Below the pieces are notes generated by a model. It was not told the DNA's origin, ran no database searches, and saw only the letters and a program-made list of their open reading frames with translations. Below, piece by piece: positions 1-10,471 of a stretch of DNA of 64,000 bases; the first letter of the stretch is position 1, and each line of letters begins with the position of its first letter. The stretch spans positions 15,912,938 through 15,976,937 of the forward strand of contig NC_081154.1 in assembly GCF_958295425.1 (NCBI RefSeq). Direction: 5' to 3'. The stretch comes from Solea solea. Lineage: Eukaryota; Chordata; Actinopteri; Pleuronectiformes; Soleidae. The translations under genes were made by a program, and so were the position numbers.

Positions 1-215
1 AGGCTACACTAGCCTAAAATTCTGGTCTGATGTTTATCTAGTTGGATCTTTGCTAGACTAGCTCAGTCTAGTCTGATTAACATCAGTGTTAGTTCTCTGT
101 GGTTAAGTGCTGTCTGCTCTGGTACAGTCCAGTCTGGTCAAAGATACCTGGTCTGGTCCATTTCAGTCTGGAGTCTCACCTAGTCAGGTTTGGGTCTGCA
201 GTCCAGTCTGAATTA
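1..215. repeat. degenerate TCTGGTC/AGTCTAG repeat
   Basis: The first 215 bases are built from diverged copies of short words such as TCTGGTC, AGTCTAGTC and CAGTCTGG. The pattern is irregular in spacing, so this is an old decayed minisatellite rather than a clean microsatellite. It continues to the left edge and is probably truncated by the window. Confidence 0.5.
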
Positions 216-399
216 GGCAAGGTTTAATTATAGGAGAGTCAAAATCACCAAGAAGTAATGCTGGGACCTTCTTTCCTCTCTTTTGTTCTAGACTTAAATA
301 CATACTGTAGAGTTCCTCCCTGAGTCTGAAAACATGGCTGCCAGTGGGATGTCACTTCATTTTGCTGTTACGACGACATTTTCTGACCGAAAACTGAAG

Positions 400-890
400 T
401 TTGTGTCACTCTGCAAACCTCTTGCACCAAAGCCCAGAGAGAAAATTAGCAATTATACATGACGGCACACAGGAGATGTTTTATTATTTTGTGACTTCTG
501 TGTATGAAATCCAGTGTCTGGATTAAATTAAGTGGTACAAACTTACCAAATGAGGCAGCAGGAGAACAGCAGCTGCTGTGTCCCTTCAAGCTCAAAAATG
601 CCGGTTTTCTCGATGGGGTTTGGTTCAGACAAGTTGCTGTTTTTCCTCGTCTTCCCTCCGGCAGCCACGTTTTCCTCGTTGACGTTGAAAAACCTTGAAA
701 AGCTGTTATCGAATGTTCCCAAATAGGATGTTGCGTGTACATGCATGTGGGGTAAATCCATGCCAAAGCAATACAGTAGCTCTCAAATGATGGTTCCCAC
801 TGGCACACTGTACGGCAGTACCTACTATAGGTTGTACAACAAGAGTTAGCTACTGCTGTGGGAGGTGTGGAACTAACCACAGAACTTTAT
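400..890. mobile_element. MITE-like dispersed repeat, family A copy (diverged)
   Basis: This stretch shares the recognisable core of a dispersed family seen at least nine more times in the window: 'caccaaagycca-agagaaaat', 'cacacaggag', 'ttattttgtgacttctgtgt', 'aaacttaccaaat-aggcagcag'. Short frames predicted on both strands here are not conserved proteins. Better copies at 43872 and 53923 end in inverted AAGTGTGGTTGTATGA termini, which this copy has lost. Confidence 0.5.
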
Positions 891-3750
891 ACTTAGTGAA
901 AAGAGAAAAGGAGTTGGTATTCTGTTTTTTTTTTTTTTGTTTTAAGTAGAATATAATAATTTGAAATTCATTTCTTGAACACTAAAAAGAGGGTAATGGT
1001 TTGCTAACACTCCACCAAACAAGGGCTAACATGTTCTTACCTCAAAGGCACCCTGGTCCGTCATAGGAGGAACTATTCATGTTAATATGCAATCTTTCTA
1101 TATATACATATACATAATTTATTTTTTTGATTGTGTGAGAATTTTGTACTTGTCTTCATAGCGGAAAGAATTGGCGTTCTGTAAAAAAAATAAAAAATCA
1201 CATTCAGGCATCGAGAGCAGATTTTGAACTTGTGCAACTTTATTGCCGGCTTTGATGAACAACTACAAGCGGTGTTACTTATTTTATGTTCAACTACCTG
1301 GGAAAATATAAGAAAAGTGCAACAATGCAGTCATGAATTAACAAATGATTTCAAATGTATATAGTTGATGACATAGCAGTCGTAAAATGTACATTGCGTA
1401 ATAACTGAAGCTTTAAATCGATTTGTAACCTTTTGCTTCTTGGACGAGCGCACTTAGTTGCTGTCAAACAGGGAAGAGTTGAAGAACCTCTGAAGTAAGA
1501 AGATCTGATAGGATTTATTTTGTCAGCCAGCGCTGACAAGAGATCCACACAGCTTTAGACTTTAAATACCCTCCTAACAGAGGAGGTAGAGCAGGCTACC
1601 AAAGCCTTATCATACCAACGTGCAGGCGACTTGTACTCAAGGAGAGGAAGCCATCGCATCACCAAGTGTTTGATCGTTTAAGCTACGCTGCCTCTTTATG
1701 CAACAGTGAGATGAATCATCGTTTGATGTTCACGCAGTGTGAATCCCCCTTGAAAAGATTTCCGCGTAGAAAACTGAACTGAACTCTGATCCAGTCCCAG
1801 CAATCTCATCCTCAACCTCTCTGACACAGTTTTAGCGATGGGTCAGAGGCGGGCTTTGGCTCTCCTCTTCCTGTTACACAATGTCATCTCCGCTAATCAA
1901 GGGGGCCATCAATCAAAGGCACTTAATCCTCTCAGAATGGCTTTGGGGCCTGGAATCTACCTTTTTTGGCTGTTTGAGGTGAAGCAGGGGCAGCTGCAGG
2001 AGCTAAAGCTGTCGACAGACAGAGAGAGAACATCAACTGCTTAACATTTACCTTGCACAACTTTAAGATGGATGGATCCACCTAGTTTTGAGTTGAGCGA
2101 TGGAAAATAAATCGCCCCTTGCTTTGTATGCAAAATAAAGCACTATATACGGTGAAAAAGAAAGTGGTTGACGAGCAAGTTTGTTAACCATTTTCTTTTT
2201 ACATGGTGCTTTGCAGGGCCGGCCCAAGGCATAAGCAAACTGATACCCCAAACATTTTAAGGTATTAAATAAATATATATATTTATATTTAGATATCTAA
2301 GTAGCATTGAACTTAAGTTATTTGTTCTAAGTTTCAAAAAAACCAAAGTCATTAAACTGGTTGTTGGGAGGGCGGCCCCCCCAAATCAAATTCAGCGTAA
2401 GTCCCCATAAAGGCTTGGGCCGGCCCTGCAGCTGTCACTCAGACTATAGAAGTCTATCATGTGATGTATGCAATGGCCTCTGCTGTATGTATGTATGCAT
2501 GTATGTGTTATGAGATGTAACTTGTAAAAGCAAATAAAGGAATTTATGGAGCGTAAGTCGAGATAAAAGTGTCGGATAATGTTATAGAGTACATAACACA
2601 CACAGGCAACAGTCATTCACACCATATGAAGGTAAACCTGGGGCAGATTGAACCCAAGACACCTCAGGCTGAGCTGCTGAAGTGCTCTCTTGCTATATAG
2701 TCATATATCGTGCAGGGATCTCGGAAGCTTGAAAAGCTGGATGAGCCTCCAGGGAAAGAGGATAAGTGGATTGGTTCTGATCCCTGCACCGATATAGTGT
2801 TGTCTGGCACCGTCCGACGCCCCGTGTCCACATTCTGCACGCACCAAACGTGAGATGGAAGACTGTTATGTCATTGTTTTAACAAATTAAATCAAAACTT
2901 GCAAATTGCATTATATAATGTCTGAAACTATTTTCATTTGACATTTCTGTAACGTCTATTATACACATATATGGCCAGTTTCAAAGAGACAACTACATTT
3001 TCTGGCAGTAATTTAACATATATATAGATTTACTATCATTAGTAGGTCCAGAGAAGCCAGTTTCTATGAATATGGACAAATGAAATGCAGTTTAATGTGT
3101 TGCATTGGATTTCAAGAATAAATGTGCACTGGAAAAAAATTAAATTGTTTAAAAAAATATATATATAATAGGAGATAGATACATATAATATACAATATTA
3201 TGTAAGCAAAGATACGTTTTGAAAGATATTTAAATGATTACTATACTTTAGAACATAAAGACAACATTTAACTATTAGGCAAATTGATTATTTAAAAACT
3301 AAAATATGAATAAATAATATCACATAAGAGAAATGTATACGATAACTTCTATGTGTGTACTGTATATACAGTTTATATTTACAGACCAACTATTTGACCA
3401 GACAAATAGTTATTTTAAACATAGACTGAATGAAAGCATCATAAAATACTGTGTGTATTTGAGTGCGTGGAGCTTCTGAGGGCGACCACTGACACGATGG
3501 AAAAAAAACAGATAACCAACCCTATAATCAATCACTTTGTGGGACACCTTGCACCAGCATGACCCTTCGGTGCAGACTCACGTCTCCTTACTGAGGCCTG
3601 CTTTAAAATGTCAAAAGTTAAAGCTATAATTTAGCAGAGGAGAGGATAGTTCTAAAGACGGTTGTAATACTTTGATGGTATTATAATGCCACTAATACAA
3701 GCAGTAGAATGAATTGTTGTAGAAAACTAGAAAACTTGCTGCCGATTTTG
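890..3750. other. gene-poor AT-rich stretch
   Basis: I see no exon with protein similarity here. A minus-strand AATAAA lies at 1239-1244, and a perfect 8 bp stem with a 4-base loop at 1519-1538. They could mark the 3' end of an unrecognised minus-strand transcript, but no product is identifiable. The 3000-3400 part is very AT-rich and holds nothing I recognise. Confidence 0.4.
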
Positions 3751-3759
3751 GGTGAATTT

Positions 3760-4300
3760 AACTTTAAAACTTGAAGCTTTTAGACCGGAGGGCCAGATTT
3801 GATAAGGTGAAGATGTTCAGGGACCAATGGTCACTTCACACCTTTTTTTAACTAACTTTTGTAACATAAAATGCACTGTTTGATTAAAATTAGTCTCAAT
3901 TTTTGTCTCATTTTGGACGACATACTAAACTATGCCATTTTTGTCAAATTTAGTTTGGGGCCAATATCTTGGAAAATAATATAGTGAACCCCAGGACTGG
4001 TCAAGGATGTGTATATATTTATTCAATAAAATGAAGCCCCAGAGCCATCAAGTGTGAAAAAAAATCCACACAAGTCGAGTTTTACATTTGAAAAATGTAT
4101 CACATGTGATGTTCACTATATTATTTTTCAAGATATTGGCCCCAAATTGGCTCCCATGTGCAGCACAGACGTGTGGTTTTTTTTAATCAGGAAAACAAAT
4201 GCTGATCGATACATGCTCGTGTACACGTACAGGTGTAGCCCGGGGGCCAAATTGTATCCACTCTCACTCACACTGCTTTTTCCACACCATTTAACAAGCC
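3760..4300. mobile_element. hAT-like MITE with internal inverted repeat
   Basis: The left part contains a 'gggccagatttgataaggtgaag' style end also seen at 7340-7440 and 10880-11360. Inside it, about 40 bases at 3953-3992 ('ggggccaatatcttgg' core) recur as an imperfect inverted copy at 4112-4152, forming a long hairpin with a loop of about 120 bases. There is no transposase. Family placement is by resemblance to short hAT derivatives of fish and is not proven. Confidence 0.45.
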
Positions 4301-4850
4301 ACTAGTTTACGTCGCTCTCAGTATCCGTTAATTAAGACCGTTAATGTCCGCTAATCTCTTTTAACACTGTACATGAGGCAGCGCTTCACTCTGCTCTTAG
4401 GTCATGAAGGGGACAAGTTAACTAATATTAATATTAGATTAGTTAAAATGACTGGTTTATAAATAAGACAAAAAAGATGTAATGAATTGCTAAATCATGT
4501 GCCAACTATTTTGGTAATTACCTCATCACTCATTATTTTTATTTAATAAAATTTAGTCATTTGTGAAGTGGCTATCTGAAATCAAATGGCTCATCTAATA
4601 AAATTCACATAATCTTAAATCTAAAATTAATCTTAACATGATGATCACTACATTGTCTTACTGTTTCCTGACACTGTGCTTTGTTCCCTGAGAAAATCAT
4701 CTGTAACAAGAAGGAAGATGGCCCAACATTAATTATATGTATTATTTATTAAATAATACATGTATAAAATCTATGTCATTTAATTTAATACAATACATTT
4801 TCTCTCATCTATGTTCTAAAGTTAAGTTTACTGTCAAGTTCCCATCAGCA
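4300..4850. other. AT-rich intergenic stretch, no feature seen
   Basis: AT-rich sequence with no open frame of interest, no splice-linked exon and no repeat I recognise. Confidence 0.4.
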
Positions 4851-4879
4851 ATGAAAGGGTTACTGTCCTGAAACATGTT

Positions 4880-5110
4880 ATCCAATCAGAATCGTCCGTC
4901 TCTATTAGGCCCGGTTAGCTGGCTCATTAATTGGTTAGGACTTCTCGAATCCCGGAGAAGGTTAAACTCTGTGTTTTTGTTCGGAGAGTGATGGGCAAAT
5001 TGACCAATCACGGTTTGATTTTAAGTCCGAACAGCGCAGGTCTCACTGCAGACCACGCCCCCCAGAGTACTGTGCGAGGTTGACAGAGCGGCGTTGTGGC
5101 TAGCTTGATA
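4880..5110 (+). promoter_or_regulatory. possible CCAAT-type promoter upstream of transposase relic
   Basis: Two CCAAT motifs ('ccaatcaga' near 4891 and 'ccaatcacgg' near 5004) lie about 110 bases apart in a stretch richer in GC than its surroundings, followed by 'ccacgcccccc' (Sp1/KLF-like) near 5053. The stretch precedes the open frame at 5247. This could be the remains of an element's own promoter. No TATA box is evident and transcription is inferred only. Confidence 0.25.
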
Positions 5111-5246
5111 GCATCGCCTTTGTCAAGGCGGCCTTTCCCAGAAAAACTTGAAGTAATAAAAAATAAAAGTCCAACTCCAGAACTCGAATTAAAAGAAAAG
5201 GTTATGAAAGTGTAAAAGGCATTTCAAGAGCTTAAATTCTTATTAG

Positions 5247-5531
5247 TTGGAGACGTGCGCACAGCGTACCGGAAGCTGCACAGTAAAAACTACTGGCTGC
5301 ACGTTGACTTCCGCAGGCACCTGCCCCGTGGAGCGGTCTTACTGGGCTCTGAAGCGAGTCAAGAAGCAGGCCAGAAACAGTACTGGACAGGATCGCCTGG
5401 GAGCTTTGGTACTGATGTCCATAGAGAAAGGACTTCTTTTGGAGCTCAAGTCAAAGGACAAACTTTACAACGCTGCCATCGCCCACTTCCCAAGGAGAGA
5501 CCGACGAATGGATTTCGTTTTCATGTAAGGT
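5247..5531 (+). pseudogene. hAT-type transposase C-terminal (dimerisation) relic
   Basis: The frame has no ATG start and runs to a stop at 5529-5531. Its translation carries hAT dimerisation-domain landmarks in order: a 'CPVERSYWALKRVKKQ' block (family pattern ERxFSxLxxIK), 'QDRLGALVLMSIEK' (family pattern RLxxLxLxSIE), then 'YNAAIAHF' and the terminus 'RRMDFVF'. This matches the last ~75 residues of hAT-derived and ZMYM-like fish proteins. Zinc finger, catalytic core and upstream exons are not seen, so it is a fragment. The codon after MDFVFM is TAA within 'atgtaagg', so a splice donor overlaps the stop. It could be a dead transposon piece or the last exon of a domesticated gene; I favour a relic. 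Confidence 0.55.
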
Positions 5532-5751
5532 AGGACTATGTTGTAAGCCACACCAAGGGCGTCACTTTGTTTATAAAAGTGCCGGGGACGATAACCATAG
5601 CTTAAGTGTGGTTTGAAAAGTGCTTGGTACTTCATCCGTTTGACATTTCATTACAATATGCACTGCATTACAGTGTGTTGAGTGGCTCTGACACTCCTAT
5701 TAGGGAAAAGCAAAAATAACACATACAATTACTAAAAACTGAGAATGTGCG

Positions 5752-5842
5752 GAAGGATCCCCTCATGGGTCATCTCCCCGGCCGCAGGTGGACTGAGCCG
5801 CGCGGCGGACACGCGCCGGCCGAGGTGGGATCCCCGCACTTC
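5752..5842. repeat. isolated GC-rich block flanked by inverted GGATCC-containing arms
   Basis: A roughly 90 bp GC-rich, CpG-rich island in an AT-rich setting. Its ends, 'gtgcggaaggatccc' and 'gggatccccgcac', are near-perfect inverted copies, and the middle has 'gccgcgcggc'. The 23 bases at 5812-5834 resemble, from memory, a segment of vertebrate 28S rRNA ('ccggccgaggtgggatccc'). No extended rRNA sequence is visible, so this may be coincidence or a tiny inserted fragment. Confidence 0.3.
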
Positions 5843-6281
5843 ATTGTATCTTAAAAAATGGTCTTTGTATTACCAGCTTGTGCATTTGAAATTGTATTGA
5901 AGTTTGAGGATGCTCATGAATTTATTTATCAATGTGTGTATGGTTTGCTGTGCGCAGTGATTTCATAGCGCTGTCCATGGTGATGAAATGAGCCTCGGTG
6001 TCGGTGTCAGCAGCGTCACAGAGTGACCTCATTTTATATTTCCAGATTTAGGCTATGTTTGCACTGAGTATGTTTATTTAATTTCAACTATGTGGCCTAA
6101 AAGGTCTCCAGTTTTATGAAGTTAATGTTGAGAATGTATCTTATTTCGGGGAATGTTATTGATGTTATGGTCTATTTGTTTACATCCCTGTCATCATACT
6201 GTTGCTTTTTTCCGCAATGATTTATTTTCTCGGCAATGATGGCTGAGGTGAAGGCCCAGCTGTAGTGCTCACGGTTCGCCA

Positions 6282-6331
6282 CTGATATATATATCTATAT
6301 ATATATATAGATATATATAGATATATATCAG
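6282..6331. repeat. 50 bp AT-rich palindrome
   Basis: The stretch begins CTGATATATATATCTATA and ends with the inverted counterpart TATATATAGATATATATCAG. It can fold into a nearly perfect hairpin. Such TA-rich palindromes are prone to slippage and cruciform extrusion. Confidence 0.6.
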
Positions 6332-6779
6332 AAAGGAGGCTGATAAATTGTGTGATAAGTCACACAGGTGAGCCGAAAGGAGGGAAACTAACAAAGGAAG
6401 CTTAAAGGAGGAATGAAAGATATGTTGTGGGAAGTGAGGATAGCAAAATGAGGAAATAATCTAAAATTTGATTATGTTTTTTTTCTTTTTCTTTTTTTAA
6501 TCAACTAAATCGCCAACTTGTGGCAGCCTGAAATATTGTTCCGCGTGGAAACAAAACTCTGGAGCAATGAGCTGATCCCTGGAGCAGGGATCTATTTGGA
6601 TTCAGTCGCTGAGCTCTCGGAGTTGGATGACACAAATAACAGATAAGTCCATTTTTTTTTTGCCAGAGCTAAAGAACTTTTCACCCCCAAGACACACACA
6701 AACACATTTACATCCCTCTGAACTGAATTACATTCATTTCCCCACCCTTGCATCACTCCTAACAGAACTGTGCAGCTCA

Positions 6780-6920
6780 TATAGGGTCCACTGACGCTGC
6801 AGCCTCATTTGGTAGGTTTATGTCACTTAGGTAAACCCAAACAGATTTTCAAACAATGAATTCACAAAACAACACATTTGATGTCTATTGCTGGAGGCCC
6901 ACCTCCAATATATGTAGGTT
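6780..6920. mobile_element. family A MITE fragment
   Basis: This fragment contains 'gcctcatttggtaggttt-atgtcact' and 'aacacatttgat', which are internal landmarks of dispersed family A (compare 35650-35720 and 58990-59030). It is short and has no visible termini. Confidence 0.4.
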
Positions 6921-6925
6921 TTCTT

Positions 6926-7210
6926 CAATTCAATTCAATTCAACAACTTTATTTATCCCCGCAGGGCAATTCGGTTTGCAGTTTCTTGCTCATATTGTCA
7001 CACTGTATGTGTGTTCCTGATGCAACCCTCTACCCATTTATCTGGGCTTGAGACCAGCACAAGGAGCACACTGGCCCCCCCTGTGGCTGGGTTTGGAGTG
7101 TCCAAGTAACAACGAGCTATAGGGACTGGGTACCTTGCTCAGGGGTAGCCCAGTCCTTGACCTGGCAGGGAATCGAACCAGTAACCGAGGCAGCCTTGGT
7201 TATAATGTAT
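6926..7210. mobile_element. LINE-type 3' end or related retroelement tail
   Basis: It opens with a tandem 'tcaat' run and 'aactttatttatccccgcagggcaattcgg', which resembles the conserved 3' tail of several fish LINE families. It continues with 'cctggcagggaatcgaaccagtaaccga'. There is no coding part. The exact family cannot be named without a repeat library. Confidence 0.45.
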
Positions 7211-7339
7211 TATTTATGGCCAGGGATGGACTGGGATAGGAAATCACCCCCAAAAGTCTTCTGTCATCATCATAGCTCAGTTGAGCTTTGAAACCAGAGT
7301 CCTGGGTTTGCAACCCAGCCATGATGGACAGATATATGC

Positions 7340-7445
7340 ACTCATCTCGTATTTTTTTATTATATCTGACTCCAGAAAGAATCTTCACATTATGAAATCT
7401 GGCCGTCTTTAAAAAAAAAAAAGAGTTTGGACACCCCTGCGGTAA
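7340..7445. mobile_element. hAT-like element end
   Basis: The sequence ends in 'agtttggacacccctgc', with 'gaatcttcacattatgaaatctggccgtcttt' internal to it. This is the typical 'caggggtgtccaaact' terminus of many vertebrate hAT derivatives. Only one end is recognised. Confidence 0.45.
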
Positions 7446-8090
7446 CCCTTTGGATGAAGCCATGTTCCCTTTCCAATGACTAAGAGCTGCCCAACACAGC
7501 CTTTACTTTACAGTAAAAAAAAAAAAAAACACTGTCTAAAATATTCTTTGAATATCGTAGACTTTTTTTTTTAAGTGAGAGCAAGTCGTCATGTTTCAGG
7601 CTGGTTCTCGGCACACGAAGAACGCAGTTGGTGCCAAGTATGTTAGTCATAAAAGTAATGTAGCCCTGCTGCCATTAGCCTTTTGACTTAGTGTATTGTC
7701 GTGTTCATGTTTGCGTTTGTATTTGTTGGGTCTAATTTATGCTCGACTGCCTGTACAACAAGCCGCCCCGCGAGGACAATAAACAGTTGCTACTTTGCAG
7801 GCTATTATCGAGCCTTTAAAGATGCACTATTACAGCCTGGTACAGTAAGTTGACAGTGCAGATAAAGTGACAGACTGCTCGTCTAAAACCAACTGCTATG
7901 AAAATGATGGAGGTTAAAAAGCACCCATCCTTCCAGGCTGTGTATAAGCTACTGTATATGACACAATGTGTATTGTAAATAATAAGGTATTCAGCGGAAC
8001 AGCAGCAGTACCTACAGGGACATTCCAGTATATATTTCTGTTCTTCTTATGCATGCGACGATTATAAGAGACTGAGGGTTTATAAACATG
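7445..8090. other. intergenic stretch downstream of fra10ac1
   Basis: Downstream of the fra10ac1 polyadenylation signal. It contains a small family A-like piece around 7590-7625 ('ggttctcggcacacgaag') and otherwise nothing I recognise. Confidence 0.35.
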
Positions 8091-8093
8091 GTG

Positions 8094-8099
8094 TTTATT
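8094..8099 (-). terminator. fra10ac1: fra10ac1 polyadenylation signal AATAAA
   Basis: The plus-strand TTTATT reads AATAAA on the minus strand, about 105 bases beyond the fra10ac1 stop codon. It would give a short 3' UTR. It is the first such hexamer after the stop. Confidence 0.6.
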
Positions 8100-8204
8100 T
8101 CTGTGTATGCAGACAAAGAACAACAACTCGTACACAAGACAGAACAGAGCAGAGTGTGGGAGGAAATGCAGTCGCGGCAGGGTTTGCAGCTGATGCCGGT
8201 GGAG

Positions 8205-8247
8205 TCAGAGGAACATGTCTTCGAAGTACTCGTCAAACTCCTCCTCC
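8205..8247 (-). CDS. fra10ac1: fra10ac1 exon 14 (terminal)
   Basis: Encodes residues 321-334, ending EEEFDEYFEDMFL then TGA at 8207-8205. The acceptor is tttag before GGAGGAGG. The acidic, aromatic C-terminus is nearly identical to that of the human protein. Confidence 0.9.
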
Positions 8248-10435
8248 CTAAACACACACACACACATAGAGAGAGAGAGAAAGAGGGAGAATCACAAAAA
8301 TGTCAGGCACACTGCTGACTCAGTGTTGGCACTCTGTGTTTTTATTTCATACACTCTACTCAGGCTGCAAATAACAACATGGTGCACCGACTTTGAATGC
8401 AAAAAAATCAAGAAAACAAAGTAAAACAAGAAACTTTGTGCTGAAAGCTTGCAAATTTAACACAATTGTATTACATTTACAAAGTGTCTGTTGTTGTGAC
8501 TTAGATGAAGATCACGTGCAGAAATCCAGGTCATTCCAAAGGGTTCACATAGTTTTACTTGCAACTGTTACAAACTACAGTTACCACCCAGCAGTTGTAT
8601 GCCTTCACTGACCAGTGCAGTTTCAGTAAACCACGTAGCTTTCATACTACCAAGAGAACTGGATTAGGGCCACATGTAAACATTTTAGTTTGAAACGGCC
8701 TGAATTCTCCAAATAAAGTCAGAATTCGGAGATTAAAGTAAATAAATAATTAAAAAAAAGTGAATTATGAGGGAAAAAAAAGTCTGAGATTAAAATTAAA
8801 ATTGAAACAGTGAAACAGAGCTTAAAGTCATGAAAGTCAGAATTCTAAGTTAACAGTCAGGATTGTGAGATTAAAGAATTCAGATTTTTATTTGATATCT
8901 GCATTTAACACAGATATTGTATTCATTCGTTCATTCGTTCTTTAGGGGTTAGGGGTCTTAATATGAATATTAGGTGTTAACCTCACCTTGACTTTTCCTC
9001 AACTGCGGGGGCGGGTCCTCGCCAGTGTTCAGCGTCCGATTGGTCCTCTGGTTTATCCTCAGCTTCAGAGTCTAGCAGGAAAGTCGCAGAGAGCTTTAGT
9101 TTACACTACCAGGAAGGGAAAACACACAATAAACCTTACACACTTACACCTGGACAGTGCTAGCTGTCCATAATTTACAAAATGTTGTATCGAAGAAGAC
9201 CTCAAATGAGTTATTGATTAGTGATTATAAAGTCCTCAGAATAAAGTTTAGCAATGTGATCGATCAAGTGAGAATGCAAACAAACTGTCGACGTGGCCCC
9301 CTGGTGGCCTTTCAAGAGAATACAGAGACTTTGGATGGCGCTTTTTCATGATACAGTTCTAGCATTACTCAGCTCTACTTGACTTTGGTATCACGTCAAT
9401 TTTCACAGTACCTCCTCAACGTACGTGGGGTCGTCATAGTACGGCACACAACACTGACACACAAACTAGTGACGGGCAAAGCAGACTGAAATACAACTGA
9501 ATGGGTTGTGATTCGGCTTACGATTGCCGGCTCTCAGCAGTGCTGTCGATAAATACACGCTAAAATCCTTGCTACGTGTTGGAGATTAACGCATGTTTTC
9601 AGGATTTTTAAGTCTTTTTAACTGATCTACAGTTCGGCATTGTTCAGTTTGATTCCTGTGTGGAACATCGCACTCATGACTCTTCCAGTGAGGACACTCT
9701 CTGACCGATCAGTGGCCAGCAGTCTGTTGATGTCACATTTTAGTATTGGCTCTAAAAACAAAAAGCACCAGGTAGTACCCGGTACTATCTTTTAATGGAA
9801 AAGCAAATATAACGAGTAGAGTGGAGCCGAGCTACAACTGTATAATTGAAAAGCGTCATTACATACATAATGACGTGGGGGCCCAGAAATCGTGAGTCAG
9901 TAGGATTTCACTCGTTTAAATATGGGTTAGCTTTGCCAGCCCTAAAGGTTAATGCTGCGTTAATGCCATTTACAGCGGGAGTCGGAACTGGGAGTCACCT
10001 CATCACCTCCCAGATGATTGCATTCCTGGACGCAAGCGTATCCCCAATAGCCGTTGTTAGCAATACCCGTCAATAACGACGCTCTATATGGGATTTTGCG
10101 CGCACAGACAGTGCAGCAATACGTCCTCGGATATAAATTGAACAGCATTATGCGATCGACTGATTTACTGTGAAACAAATAAGACAGCAGCGGTGTCTGT
10201 ACGAGTGACAGCCATCTTGGAATCCTATGTCGAGGTTTGGGAGGACTTTCTGAGTAGGAAAACGTGAATTTTTGCCACACTCTCTACTCAGTCATATATC
10301 CATGCTGCTCACAGTGAAGGGCAAAAAAACAAAGAATTATAATGGATGAAAGATCAGTTTTAATGAACCTGAGCCCCATGGGAGTCAAATCATAAAATGT
10401 GTAATCTGTGTACTTAAACATGGGGGAGGGACCTG

Positions 10436-10471
<36 letters not shown>

